A stretch of 39,335 bases of DNA from Paraburkholderia solitsugae (GTDB lineage Bacteria > Pseudomonadota > Gammaproteobacteria > Burkholderiales > Burkholderiaceae): assembly GCF_013177695.1 (NCBI RefSeq), contig NZ_WOEY01000093.1, positions 1-39,335 on the forward strand, given 5' to 3'. Below are positions 15,650-24,934 of the stretch, one piece after another. Numbering within the stretch: position 1 is the first letter of the stretch; each line of letters begins with the position of its first letter. The notes beneath the pieces were generated by a model that had not been told where the DNA came from, ran no database searches, and saw nothing but the letters and a program-made list of their open reading frames with translations. The translations under genes and the position numbers were made by a program.

Positions 15650-16401
15650 TGGTCGAACTCCTGAGGCGCGGGGCTCACCGCGGATTCGTCGAGCACACCG
15701 GCGCGCATCGTGAGGTGCCGCGCGCTCATGCGTGCCGCTTGCGCCGGATCGTGCGACACCCACATTGACGCATGCCGGCCGGGGTCGGCATCGAACCACG
15801 CGTGCACCAGCGCCTCGATCGCACGCGATGACTCCGGGTCGAGCGACGCGGTGGGCTCATCCAGCAGCAGCACCTCGGGCGCGAGTTGCAGCACGCGAAT
15901 CAGCGCGGTGATCTGCGCTTCTCCGCCGGACAACTCGCTCGCACGCTTGTCGAGAAAATCGTCGCCACGGCCGGCCTGAGCGGCGAGGCTCGCCGCGCGC
16001 GTGCGATCGAAGCGCACGTCGCGATAGGTCCGCAATTCGAACGGGTAACGCAGATTGTCCGCGACGCTGCCGTCGAGCAGCGCGGGCCGCTGCCGGATAT
16101 ACGCGACGTTGCGCCGGTAGCGTGGGATCGCCGCGCGCTCGACCGGCGCGCCGTGCCACATGATGCGGCCGGCATCGAGCGGGTCGAGCAGGGCGAGGGC
16201 GCGCAGAAACACGCTCTTGCCCGAACCCGACGGGCCGGTGACCGCGACGCGGTCGCCGGCGCAGAGGGCGAAGGTCGTCGGTTGCAGCAGGGTCTGCCCG
16301 CGCAATGCATCGCGCCGGACGATGCCGTCGGCGAAGACGAAGGGAACATCGGTCATGAGTGAGATCGTGGTGGATTTTTGCGTGGATTCGGAGGCCGCCA
16401 T
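15646..16401 (-). CDS. fetA: FetA-type ABC transporter ATP-binding subunit
   Basis: 251 residues from the ATG at 16401, which has AAGGGA upstream; an alternative ATG at 16356 (MTDVPFVFADG) lacks a ribosome site. Canonical ABC elements in order: Walker A GPSGSGKS, Q-loop RQRPALL, signature LSGGEAQ, Walker B LLLDEPTASLD and H-loop WVSHD. Partner of the permease that overlaps its 3' end. Divergent from the AsmA-family gene with 141 bases between the starts. Confidence 0.85.
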   Translation of the reverse strand: MAASESTQKSTTISLMTDVPFVFADGIVRRDALRGQTLLQPTTFALCAGDRVAVTGPSGSGKSVFLRALALLDPLDAGRIMWHGAPVERAAIPRYRRNVAYIRQRPALLDGSVADNLRYPFELRTYRDVRFDRTRAASLAAQAGRGDDFLDKRASELSGGEAQITALIRVLQLAPEVLLLDEPTASLDPESSRAIEALVHAWFDADPGRHASMWVSHDPAQAARMSARHLTMRAGVLDESAVSPAPQEFDQ

Positions 16402-16542
16402 GACATTCCCTTACGTTTTCATGGAAGGGAAACCTGTGCCCGAACTGTGCGGCATGATAAAACGACCCCTATAAGACAATACTACCAGGCACGATACGTG
16501 CTGTCCCTCATGCAAAACGAAGAACAAAGGCGGAGCTTCTCA

Positions 16543-19014
16543 ATGGCAGTGTCGATCACGATTGGACGACGAGCAGGAAAAATCATCGCATGGCTGGTGG
16601 CGATCATCGTCATTCTGACTGTCGCGCTGGGCATTTTTATTCTGACCTTTGACTGGAACCGGGCCCGGCCCTATATCAATGACAAGGTCACACAGGCGAT
16701 CGGCCGGCCGTTCGCGATCAATGGCGATCTGAAAGTGGGGTGGCAGCACCCGGTCGGCGAGACCGGCTGGCGCGGCTGGGTGCCCTGGCCGCGCTTTTCG
16801 GCGGCCAATATCGCGGTAGGCAATCCCGACTGGACCCAACAACCGCACTTCGCGACGCTCGATGAAATCGACTTCGAGGTCAAGGTGCTGCCGCTGCTCG
16901 CGCACGACATTGTGATTCCCGCGATCAATCTCGTGAATCCGTCGGTCGACCTCGAACGACTGCTCGATGGGCGCAACAACTGGACCTTCAAACTGGCGTC
17001 TTCCAGCGGGCCTTCCGAATGGACGCTCGATCTGCACGACATCGCGTTTGCCAAGGGCAATATCGCGCTGTCCGATCAGCAGAAGACGGTCGAGATGCAG
17101 GTGGCCATCGATACGCTCGGCCAGCCCATTCCGATCGGCGAGGTGATGAGGCAGCAGGAGGCGGCGTCGCGCAGCGCGTCGGCGGAGGCGGTCGGCAAGG
17201 CGGGCGCGAACAAGCTCGCCGCACAGGCTAACGCGCAGGCCGCATCGGAAGCTGCGGCGGCCTCCGCGGCGGCGGCTTCCGGCGCTTCGTCGACGGAGAT
17301 CACCGCTTCGGGCGCGACAGTGGCGAATGGCGCGTCGGGGGCGCCGGTTGCCGGCGGAGCGAATGGTACAAGCGAGGGGGCAAGCGGCGCAGCGGTGTCC
17401 TCGGCGTCGAGCACAAGCGAGGCAGGGGCGAACGGTGTGAGGCCGGCGATCCCGCCTTACGCGATCGGTTGGACCGTCAAGGGTACGTACAACAAGACGC
17501 CGGTGTCCGGTAGCGGCAAGCTCGGCGGTGTGCTGGCATTGCAGGACGCGAACCGGCCATTCCCGGTGCAGGCCGATGTGAAGGCCGGCGACCTGCGCGT
17601 CGGCCTCGTGGGCACGCTGACCGATCCGGCGCATCTTGCCGCGGTCGATTTGCGCCTCTGGCTGCAAGGCAGCAGCCTAGGGCGACTGTATACGCTGACG
17701 GGCGTGACCTTGCCCGACACCCCACCATATGCGACCGATGGGCGCCTCGTCGGTCAGTTCAAGTCTGGCGGCAACGTCTTCACGTATGAAAATTTTACGG
17801 GCCGGGTGGGCGGCAGCGATCTGAATGGCTCGCTGACCTACACGGCGCGTGAGCCGCGTCCGCTGTTGCAGGGCGAGCTGGTGTCGCATCTGCTGCAATT
17901 CGCCGATCTGGCGCCGATCATCGGCGCGGACTCGAAAGCCAGCAAGGCGAAGCGTGGCGACGCGACGGCGCAGCCGGCCAACAAGGTGTTGCCCGTGGAA
18001 GAGTTTCGCACCGACCGCTGGCATGCGATCGACGCCGACGTGAAGTTCACGGGGAACCGCATCGTCAAGGACACTAACTTGCCGATCACGGACCTGTACA
18101 CGCACGTTGTGATGACCGACGGCGTGCTGTCGTTTGAGCCGCTGAAGTTCGGCGTGGCGGGCGGCTCGCTGTCGTCGGATATTCATCTGGACGGCAGCAC
18201 GACACCGCTAAAGGGCCGCTTCGCGACGTCGGCGCGGCATCTGAAGCTCAAGCAGTTGTTCCCGAACTTCAAGACGATGCAGAACGCGCTCGGTGAAATC
18301 AACGGCGACGCCGCGCTGAGCGCGACCGGCAATTCGCCGGCGGCGTTGGCGGCGACGTCGAACGGCGAGGTGAAGGCATTGATCACTGATGGCACGGTGA
18401 GCCGCCTGCTGATGGAAGCCGCGGGGCTGAACGTGGCGAACGTGGTCTACGAAAAGCTGTTTGGCAATCGCGACGTGAAGATCAAGTGCGCGGCGGCGGA
18501 TTTTGTCGCGACCAACGGTGTGCTGGATCCGCGCGTCTTCGCGCTCGACACGGACGACGCGGTGATCAATATCGACGGCAAGGTGAATCTGCGCGACGAA
18601 TCGATGGATCTTGGCGTGCATCCGCATACCAAGGGCTTCCGGGTGTTTTCGCTGCGCTCGCCGCTGTATGTGAAGGGGACGTTCAAGGATCCGCACGTGG
18701 GGGTGGATGCCACCGCGCTGGCGCTTCGAGGTGGCGCCATGATCGGGCTCGGCTTGATCAATCCGTTTGCGGCGCTGATTCCGCTGCTTGCGCCTAGCAA
18801 TAACCAACCGCTGCCGTGCGGGCAGTTGCTGACGCAGGTTCGTCAGGCGCCAAGCGCGCCGCCGCCGGGCGTGAAGCAGCAGGCTAAACCGGCCATTTCC
18901 CTGAACGGTGCGCCGGTGAGCAAGTCTGCCGCCGGCGCTGACTCGCCGGCTGCGGCTGCAAAGAAGCCCGCGGTCATGTCGCCGGCGACGGCGGCCGAAT
19001 ATAAAGGGAGTTGA
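16543..19014 (+). CDS. AsmA-family protein with Ala/Ser/Gly-rich insertion
   Basis: 823 residues from the ATG at 16543 (MAVSITIGRR) with GGAG at 16532-16535; an upstream ATG at 16510 is possible. One N-terminal membrane helix (IIAWLVAIIVILTVALGIFILTF) anchors a large periplasmic part. The AsmA N-terminal repeat follows (WNRARPYINDKVTQAIGRPFAINGDL, ARFSAANIAVGNPDW-like pattern), and the conserved C-terminal region has GEINGDAALSATGNSPAALAA and LTDGTVSRLLMEAAGLNV-like sequence. Such proteins are thought to bridge inner and outer membranes in phospholipid transport. Residues about 200-300 are almost pure Ala/Ser/Gly/Thr/Glu, an unusual low-complexity spacer. A Pro/Ala/Lys-rich tail ends the protein. 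Confidence 0.85.
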   Translation: MAVSITIGRRAGKIIAWLVAIIVILTVALGIFILTFDWNRARPYINDKVTQAIGRPFAINGDLKVGWQHPVGETGWRGWVPWPRFSAANIAVGNPDWTQQPHFATLDEIDFEVKVLPLLAHDIVIPAINLVNPSVDLERLLDGRNNWTFKLASSSGPSEWTLDLHDIAFAKGNIALSDQQKTVEMQVAIDTLGQPIPIGEVMRQQEAASRSASAEAVGKAGANKLAAQANAQAASEAAAASAAAASGASSTEITASGATVANGASGAPVAGGANGTSEGASGAAVSSASSTSEAGANGVRPAIPPYAIGWTVKGTYNKTPVSGSGKLGGVLALQDANRPFPVQADVKAGDLRVGLVGTLTDPAHLAAVDLRLWLQGSSLGRLYTLTGVTLPDTPPYATDGRLVGQFKSGGNVFTYENFTGRVGGSDLNGSLTYTAREPRPLLQGELVSHLLQFADLAPIIGADSKASKAKRGDATAQPANKVLPVEEFRTDRWHAIDADVKFTGNRIVKDTNLPITDLYTHVVMTDGVLSFEPLKFGVAGGSLSSDIHLDGSTTPLKGRFATSARHLKLKQLFPNFKTMQNALGEINGDAALSATGNSPAALAATSNGEVKALITDGTVSRLLMEAAGLNVANVVYEKLFGNRDVKIKCAAADFVATNGVLDPRVFALDTDDAVINIDGKVNLRDESMDLGVHPHTKGFRVFSLRSPLYVKGTFKDPHVGVDATALALRGGAMIGLGLINPFAALIPLLAPSNNQPLPCGQLLTQVRQAPSAPPPGVKQQAKPAISLNGAPVSKSAAGADSPAAAAKKPAVMSPATAAEYKGS

Positions 19015-19084
19015 TGCTCTTTGCTTTGCCTGCGGCCGGGTGACAGGTGCCGCACAGGCGAAAGAGAAAAGGAAAAAGCGGAGA

Positions 19085-19119
19085 ATCGGCGCCGCGTGCC
19101 TGAAAACATCGGCGCCGAT
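19085..19119 (-). terminator. Hairpin after the 149-residue minus-strand gene
   Basis: ATCGGCGCCG (19085-19094) pairs with CGGCGCCGAT (19110-19119) around a 15-base loop. On the minus strand it is followed by T-rich sequence, so it most likely terminates the gene ending at 19141. Confidence 0.6.
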
Positions 19120-19140
19120 AAAGAAAAGGAAAGAAAAGAA

Positions 19141-19590
19141 CTACCTCAACGAGCGCGGCGCGGCATCCCCCGCCGCATCCTGCCTGCGAACCCCGCGGCG
19201 GGCGCCGCCAATGCGGGTGGCGCCGAACTCCATCAGGATCTTGCCTCTAGCCCGGCTGGCAAAGACCAGGAACCCAAACCCGTCGGCTTCATACCAATAC
19301 CCGCCGTTCTCGAGTCCATCGAGCGGCTGCTCCAACGCATTGGTAATGGATTCCATGCAACGCCGCCGCAATTCGGCGGGCGCGGGATAGGGCGGCTGTG
19401 CGCCGCGTACACTGCACAGGAGAACGTCGAGCCCAGGCAGCACATGCGCATAGAGCACCGGCTCGTCTTGCGCGCGAGCGCGCGCAATTTTGGTGTCGAG
19501 CTGACCGAACGGCTTGAAATGCCGTAGTACCGCGAGGAACGACTCATCGCCGTCCACCTTCGCGCGTCTACGCTTTTTCGGGAAGGACAT
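19141..19590 (-). CDS. Conserved hypothetical protein, 149 residues
   Basis: Start chosen at MSFPKKRRRAKVDGD. An alternative start at 19635 (MRTLRFLQFFFRR) has a better ribosome site, GGGAG, and cannot be excluded; the protein would then carry a 15-residue hydrophobic/basic leader. The body (ESFLAVLRHFKPFGQL, EPVLYAHVLPGLDVLL, GGYWYEADGFGFLVFASRA) looks like a small alpha/beta domain and ends in an Arg-rich tail. No family was recognised. It is convergent with the AsmA gene. Confidence 0.62.
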   Translation of the reverse strand: MSFPKKRRRAKVDGDESFLAVLRHFKPFGQLDTKIARARAQDEPVLYAHVLPGLDVLLCSVRGAQPPYPAPAELRRRCMESITNALEQPLDGLENGGYWYEADGFGFLVFASRARGKILMEFGATRIGGARRGVRRQDAAGDAAPRSLR

Positions 19591-20027
19591 AAAAATTCGC
19601 CTGAAAAAGAATTGCAAGAAACGCAGCGTCCTCATGCGACAACTCCCGGCTTCGCGCGCCGCACGTCGATCTTTTATAGCATACGACAAGGCCGGATTCA
19701 CGATGATTCGGCGTCTACGCCGTCCCACCGCGTCCCGCACGAATCATGCCGAACCGCCTCGCCGCGCGCTTTCCCTTCCCAGCACATCTGTCTCCATCAT
19801 AGACGCACGCGCCACTGAAAAAACATCCCGTTTCAATAAAAAAGTCATTTTTATGTGGGCGAGCGCATCTTGCCGCTACGTTGAAATATCTCACATTCAC
19901 GTCGATAATGGCCCGTCCGGCTACACTGCGGCGTGCGCGCCAGTCCGGCCTCGCAACGGCCCGCCCCGCATGGCGAGGCGCGCGGTCCAGGTGCGCTGCC
20001 GCGGCTTGAACGACCCTTCGGGCGAAC
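19591..20027. other. Divergent intergenic region upstream of the sensor kinase
   Basis: 437 bases between the minus-strand gene at 19590 and the kinase at 20028. A TATAAAA-like element on the minus strand around 19672-19679 could be the -10 box of the 149-residue gene; no matching -35 was clear. The kinase start has no strong Shine-Dalgarno. Reading frames here look non-coding. Confidence 0.4.
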
Positions 20028-21638
20028 ATGAAACTATTCACCAAGGGTCTGCTGCTGATTGCAGTGCCGAGCGTGGTCGAGCTGGCGCTTCTGGGCGTCG
20101 TCTTCGATACCCAGGAGCAAACAGCGCAGGCCGCGCAGTGGGTCAGCAACAGCAAACAGATCCTTTATCAGTCGTCGGCCATTGTTGATCCGCTGCTGCG
20201 TCAGGCCGCGCGGGTCCGCACGGGTATGGTCGTCGGCGATCCGACGTTTATCGACCGCCATACGGTGTGGGTCGATCTCGGCGACCGGCTGTCGAATCTC
20301 GAATCGCTGGTGGCCGATACGCCGCAACAGGTCGAGCGCGTGCACAAGATGCAACAGGCGATTGAAGCCTATCGTGGGCAGGCTGCCGCGATCTCGCGGG
20401 CGCTGCACGCAGGCCGCAACCTGAACGCGTTTGCCGCGCTGGACGCGGGCGCGCTCCCCCAGCAGATCGCCCTGTTTCGCAGTGAGCTCGCTGAGTTCGG
20501 TAACGAGGCCTCCCGGCTCGACGCCGAGCGCGGCGCGGCCCTGGCACGGCGCCGCGAACGCCAGCAATATGCGCTGATCGCCGCCGTGTTGGGCTCGATG
20601 CTGATCTGGGCGGCCACCGCCGTGGTGTTTGCGCGCAGCATTGGCCGGCGCTTGGAGGTGTTGACGGGCAACGCGGAGCGTCTGGGCAGTGGTCGGCAGC
20701 TCGCAGCGCCGCTGTCCGGCAGCGACGAAATCGCCGCGCTCGACACGGTACTGCATCAGACGGGCGCGCGCCTGAGCGAGGCCGAAGGCGAGCAAGCCAT
20801 GCTGAAAGCGCGGCTCGAAGCGCGCGCGCGGGAACTGGCGGCCGTCAACGAGGAGTTGCGCCAGGAGACGCAAGACAACGAAATGTTTATCTACAGCGTG
20901 TCGCACGATCTGCGCTCGCCGCTGGTGAACCTGCAAGGCTTTTCGAAAGAATTGCAGGTGTCGTGTGATGAACTGGACAGCCTCGTCGAGGCGGCGAAAC
21001 TGCCGGAGGCCGAGCATCGGCGTATGGTGCATATCCTTGACGGCGACGTGCGCGAGTCGCTGCAATATCTACGTACCGCGGTGACGCGGGCGGCGGCCAT
21101 CATCGACGCGCTATTGCGGATTTCGCGTGCCGGCCGGCTCGAATACCAGTGGCAGCGGGTGAGTGTCGGACAGGTGGTGGCCCGCGTGATTGACGCGCTG
21201 CAGGGCGCGATCAGGCAGCATGCGGCCGTGGTCACCGTGCGCGAGTTACCGCCCGCATGGGGCGACCCGGGCGCGATCGAGCAGATTTTCAGCAACCTGA
21301 TCGGTAATGCGCTCAATTATCTCGACCCGGCGCGCAATGGGCGCATCGAGGTCGGTGTGCTGGAGCCGGAACCGGTCGACGAGACGGAGCCGCGCGCGTT
21401 GCGCACACGCACCTATTATGTGCGCGACAACGGCCTCGGGATTCCGGCGGCGTATATGTCGAAGGTGTTCCGGGCGTTTCAGCGTCTGCACGGCGACGTT
21501 GCGACCGGCGACGGCATCGGCCTCGCGGTGGTGCGGCGTATGGTGGAACGGCATGGCGGGCGCGTTTGGGTCGAGTCGGCGGAAGGTGCGGGGTCGACCT
21601 TTTTCGTCGTGTTGCCGGATCAGCCTGCGCGCCATTGA
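20028..21638 (+). CDS. Membrane sensor histidine kinase (CHASE3-like sensor, HAMP, HisKA, HATPase)
   Basis: 536 residues. The first membrane helix is at about 7-25 and the second at about 181-202. Between them is an about 150-residue helical region resembling CHASE3 (DTQEQTAQAAQWVSNSKQ, VDPLLRQAARVRTGMVVGD). A HAMP-like segment and coiled coil follow. Phosphoacceptor H293 lies in YSVSHDLRSPL, the N-box is NLIGNALNYLDP (424-435), and the ATP lid motifs are DNGLGIP (467-473) and GDGIGL (494-499). The HisKA region resembles that of bacteriophytochrome-like kinases, but no chromophore domain is present. The single-domain response regulator 78 bases downstream is the probable partner. Confidence 0.88.
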   Translation: MKLFTKGLLLIAVPSVVELALLGVVFDTQEQTAQAAQWVSNSKQILYQSSAIVDPLLRQAARVRTGMVVGDPTFIDRHTVWVDLGDRLSNLESLVADTPQQVERVHKMQQAIEAYRGQAAAISRALHAGRNLNAFAALDAGALPQQIALFRSELAEFGNEASRLDAERGAALARRRERQQYALIAAVLGSMLIWAATAVVFARSIGRRLEVLTGNAERLGSGRQLAAPLSGSDEIAALDTVLHQTGARLSEAEGEQAMLKARLEARARELAAVNEELRQETQDNEMFIYSVSHDLRSPLVNLQGFSKELQVSCDELDSLVEAAKLPEAEHRRMVHILDGDVRESLQYLRTAVTRAAAIIDALLRISRAGRLEYQWQRVSVGQVVARVIDALQGAIRQHAAVVTVRELPPAWGDPGAIEQIFSNLIGNALNYLDPARNGRIEVGVLEPEPVDETEPRALRTRTYYVRDNGLGIPAAYMSKVFRAFQRLHGDVATGDGIGLAVVRRMVERHGGRVWVESAEGAGSTFFVVLPDQPARH

Positions 21639-21716
21639 GTTGGGGCAGGTACCAGGGGAAACAGTGGGAACAGTTAAAAGTACTATGGAAAAACGGATCG
21701 TCAGCACGGGGGGCAT

Positions 21717-22196
21717 ATGAGTCAAGGGGAATCGGTCAATATCGTGCTGATCGAAGATGACGACGGCCACGCCACGCTGGTCGAGCGCAATCTGCGCCGT
21801 GCCGGCATTTCGAACGGATTCGTGCGCTTTCGCGACGGCCAGCAGGCACTCGATTACTTCTTCGGCCCGGCGCCCGCGGACGCCGCTGCCAGCCCTTTCC
21901 CGCCTCGCGAAGATCTGACGAATTTCGTCGTGCTGCTCGATCTGAAAATGCCGCGTGTGGATGGCTTCGAGGTGTTGCGGCGTCTGAAGGATTCGCCGCA
22001 GACAGCCGCGGTGCCTGTGATCGTGCTGACCACGACCGACGATCCGCGTGAAATCGCGCGCTGTTACGAACTCGGCTGCAACGTCTATATCACCAAGCCG
22101 GTCGAATACGACGCGTTCATCGAAGCCGTGCGCCGTCTCGGCTTCTTCCTGCAGGTGGTGAAGCTGCCGCCGGGCCACCGGTTGGCCGCGCCGTGA
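21717..22196 (+). CDS. Single-domain response regulator (Rcp1-like CheY)
   Basis: 159 residues, one receiver domain without an output domain. Phosphoacceptor D75 in LLDLKMP, acidic pocket EDDD at 13-16, T/S switch in VLTTTDD, conserved K127 in YITKP. The long loop after LDYFFG is typical of regulators paired with phytochrome-like kinases. It lies between two kinases, so it may relay phosphate between them or act by protein contact. Ribosome site: a G-rich run (ACGGGGGG) before the ATG. Confidence 0.9.
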   Translation: MSQGESVNIVLIEDDDGHATLVERNLRRAGISNGFVRFRDGQQALDYFFGPAPADAAASPFPPREDLTNFVVLLDLKMPRVDGFEVLRRLKDSPQTAAVPVIVLTTTDDPREIARCYELGCNVYITKPVEYDAFIEAVRRLGFFLQVVKLPPGHRLAAP

Positions 22197-22275
22197 CGGA
22201 AGGTTCATATGAAGGCGCTCCGAAAGCGGCCCGTGACAAGATAGCGGCACCAGACCTAGCCAAAGAAGACCCCGC

Positions 22276-24249
22276 ATGACCGAAGAAGTGTCCATGCCGC
22301 CCGCCGCGTATGTGCTGGTCGTTGATGACGACGAAGGCATCCTGCGGCTCGCACGCAAGTCGCTCGAACGCGCCGGCTGCCGGGTGGCAATCTGCGCAGG
22401 TGTCGAGGCGGCTCGCGAGCGGCTCGCCGCGGGTGCGCCAGACCTGCTGGTGCTCGACTACCAACTCAGCGGGCCGGAGACCGGCCTCGATTTCTTTCGC
22501 CGCTTGCGCGCGGAAGGCGTGCGGATTCCTGCCATCCTCGTGACCGGCTTCACTGACGAATCCCGTGTGATCGAGGCGTTGCGTGCGGGTGTGTCCGATG
22601 TGGTGCCGAAATCGGGCGACTACCTGGATTACCTGCCCGAAGCCGTCGAACGGGTACGCTCGCAGGTGCGTTTGCAGAAGGCGTCGGACGAAGCCTTGCT
22701 GCTGCGTGACCGCGAGCAGCATTACCGGACGCTGTCGGAGGCGTTGCCGCACCTCGTGTTGACTTGCGACGCCGCGGGCGATTGTGATTTCCTTTCGAAG
22801 CAGTGGTTTGACTACACTGGGTTGGCGGAAAGCAGTTCGTACGGTCTCGCGTGGCTCGAAGCGGTGCATCCCGACGATCGTGAAGAGATTCGCCGTACCT
22901 GGCTCAAGGCGGTGACGGGTGGCGCCGGCGATTACCGGCACGAACTGCGGATTCGCCGCCACGATGCCGCCTATCGATGGTTCGACATCCGCGCGGTCGC
23001 CATGCGCGACGCCGAAGGCAACGTCAGCAAATGGTTCGGTAGTTGCACGGACATTCATCCCCAGCGCGAGGCGATCGAGGAGCGCGAGCGGCTGCTCGCC
23101 TCGGAGCAGGCCGCCCGTCAGATCGCCGAAGAAGCCAATCGTGCGAAAGATCGCTTCCTCGCCATGCTGTCGCACGAATTGCGCACACCGCTCACGCCCG
23201 TACTGGCGGGCGCCAGCGTGCTGGAGATGATCCCGGATCTGCCCGATCAGGCGCGCGCGAGCGTGCGCATGATCCGTCGCAACGTCGAACTTGAAGCGCG
23301 GCTGATCGACGATCTGCTCGATCTCACGCGCGTCGCGAACGGCAAGCTGCGTCTGTCGCTCGAAACCGTCGACGTGCATGAGGTGATGGACAGTGTGCTC
23401 GACCTCTTTCGCAGCGAGATCCAGGTCAAGCAGCAGGACGTGCACGTCGGCAAGAACGCGCAACACCATTACGTGCTCGCCGACCGCGCGCGGCTGCAAC
23501 AGATGTTGTGGAACCTGATCCGCAACGCCGCCAAGTTCACGCCCGACGGCGGCCATATCTACGTGCGCACGCACGATGAACGCATGCACGTGCAGATATC
23601 GGTCGAGGATACGGGCATCGGCATCGAGCCCGAGCAGATCGGCAAACTGTTCAACGCGTTCGAGCAAGGCAACCAGAACATGACGCGGCAATTCGGCGGC
23701 TTGGGTCTGGGTCTCGCGATCACCAAGGCACTGACCGATGTGCACGGCGGGACGGTGATCGCGCAAAGCCCGGGCGCGCACTGTGGCGCGACCTTCACGA
23801 TCACGTTGCCGACCGCCGCGGCGCCTCTGGAATCAACGCCCGTCGCCGCGCCCGATGACGTGCGTCCTAACGGCCTGCTGACCATTCTGCTGATCGAGGA
23901 CCACGTGGATACCGCCGAGGTGATGGCGCAGCTGATTCGCAGCCTGGGTCACGATGTGACCACGGTGGGCCGCGTGGACGATGCCTTGGCCGCCACCCAG
24001 TTGCAGATGTTCGATCTGGTGATCAGCGATGTGGGCTTGCCCGACGGCACGGGTCTCGATTTCGTCAAAGCGTTCCGCGAGCATTCGGATGCGCCGGCAG
24101 TGGCGTTGACCGGATTCGGGACTGACGAAGATGTACGCCGTTGCCTGAGCGCCGGCTTTACTTCGCATCTGACCAAGCCGGTCAATTTTGGACAGCTCGA
24201 GACGATGATTGAAAGCGCGCTGAATCGGAAGGCGGAAAAGGACGCGTAG
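22276..24249 (+). CDS. Hybrid histidine kinase: REC-PAS-HisKA-HATPase-REC
   Basis: 657 residues, no membrane helix. An N-terminal receiver has D61 in LVLDYQLSG and lysine in VPKSGDY. A PAS domain (about 145-265) has FLSKQWFDYTG and WLEAVHPDDRE. The kinase core carries H300 in MLSHELRTPL, N-box LWNLIRNAAKF (411-421), DTGIGI (445-450) and GLGLGL (475-480). A C-terminal receiver has D585 in VISDVGLPDG and K634 in HLTKPV. It can therefore accept phosphate at two receivers, and the N-terminal one may regulate the kinase. It is the third gene of the signalling operon and is closed by the terminator at 24296. Confidence 0.9.
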   Translation: MTEEVSMPPAAYVLVVDDDEGILRLARKSLERAGCRVAICAGVEAARERLAAGAPDLLVLDYQLSGPETGLDFFRRLRAEGVRIPAILVTGFTDESRVIEALRAGVSDVVPKSGDYLDYLPEAVERVRSQVRLQKASDEALLLRDREQHYRTLSEALPHLVLTCDAAGDCDFLSKQWFDYTGLAESSSYGLAWLEAVHPDDREEIRRTWLKAVTGGAGDYRHELRIRRHDAAYRWFDIRAVAMRDAEGNVSKWFGSCTDIHPQREAIEERERLLASEQAARQIAEEANRAKDRFLAMLSHELRTPLTPVLAGASVLEMIPDLPDQARASVRMIRRNVELEARLIDDLLDLTRVANGKLRLSLETVDVHEVMDSVLDLFRSEIQVKQQDVHVGKNAQHHYVLADRARLQQMLWNLIRNAAKFTPDGGHIYVRTHDERMHVQISVEDTGIGIEPEQIGKLFNAFEQGNQNMTRQFGGLGLGLAITKALTDVHGGTVIAQSPGAHCGATFTITLPTAAAPLESTPVAAPDDVRPNGLLTILLIEDHVDTAEVMAQLIRSLGHDVTTVGRVDDALAATQLQMFDLVISDVGLPDGTGLDFVKAFREHSDAPAVALTGFGTDEDVRRCLSAGFTSHLTKPVNFGQLETMIESALNRKAEKDA

Positions 24250-24295
24250 TGTGTTCGCGGCGTCGACTGGGTCGGCGTCATTTGTACGTGGCATG

Positions 24296-24336
24296 AAAAC
24301 GGCCTGTGGCGATTTCCTCGCAACAGGCCGTTTTTG
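24296..24336. terminator. Bidirectional terminator between the hybrid kinase and mscL
   Basis: AAAACGGCCTGT (24296-24307) pairs perfectly over 12 bp with ACAGGCCGTTTT (24323-24334) around a 15-base loop. The T-run on the plus strand and a shorter one on the minus strand suit both converging genes. Confidence 0.88.
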
Positions 24337-24397
24337 TTTGCGCCGGCTTATGTGCCGGTTCAAATGCCTTATGTGGTTTAAGGCGGCTTAAGGTGAT

Positions 24398-24847
24398 TTA
24401 ACGCGGTGACGGGTTTTTCAGCGAATCGCGGATTTCACGCAGCAGCACGACGTCTTCAGGTGTCGGCGGCGGCTCTGCCGGCGCCGCATCAGCCGGCTTG
24501 CGCAGATTATTGATGAACTTGACCATCAGGAAAATGATGAACGCGAGGATCACGAAGTTGATGGCCACAGTGATAAATGAGCCATAACCGAACACCGCCA
24601 CGCCTGCCGTCTGCAAGTCTTTGTACGACTCGGGACTGCCTTTGAAGCTGGCGGGAATATCGCCGAGGCGAATGAACTTGTTGGAGAAGTCGAGGCCGCC
24701 GGTGGCAACGCCGACAACCGGCATGATCAGGTCTTTAACAATTGAATTGACGATCGTGGAAAATGCGCCGCCGATAATCACCCCGACGGCGAGATCCATT
24801 ACGTTGCCTTTGAGGGCAAATTCCTTGAATTCCTTGACCATGCTCAT
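24398..24847 (-). CDS. mscL: Large-conductance mechanosensitive channel MscL
   Basis: 149 residues from the ATG at 24847 (MSMVKEFKEF); GGGAGGA lies 7 bases before it. The first helix has the family signature FALKGNVMDLAVGVIIGGAFSTIV in successive pieces, followed by a periplasmic loop, the second helix (ITVAINFVILAFIIFLMVKFIN) and a Pro/Ala-rich cytoplasmic tail with a terminal helix. It forms a pentameric pore that opens under membrane tension in osmotic downshock. Convergent with the signalling operon. Confidence 0.95.
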   Translation of the reverse strand: MSMVKEFKEFALKGNVMDLAVGVIIGGAFSTIVNSIVKDLIMPVVGVATGGLDFSNKFIRLGDIPASFKGSPESYKDLQTAGVAVFGYGSFITVAINFVILAFIIFLMVKFINNLRKPADAAPAEPPPTPEDVVLLREIRDSLKNPSPR

Positions 24848-24934
24848 ATACGTTCCTCCCAGAAGTCCATAATCGAATGATACCAATCTGAGAAGGATAG
24901 GCTAGTCTTTTGGCACGGAAAGAGCGGCTTGGCT

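Noticed and set aside
22117..23781. 554-codon open frame antisense to the hybrid kinase
   Set aside because: Antisense shadow; the sense strand encodes a complete kinase with all motifs.
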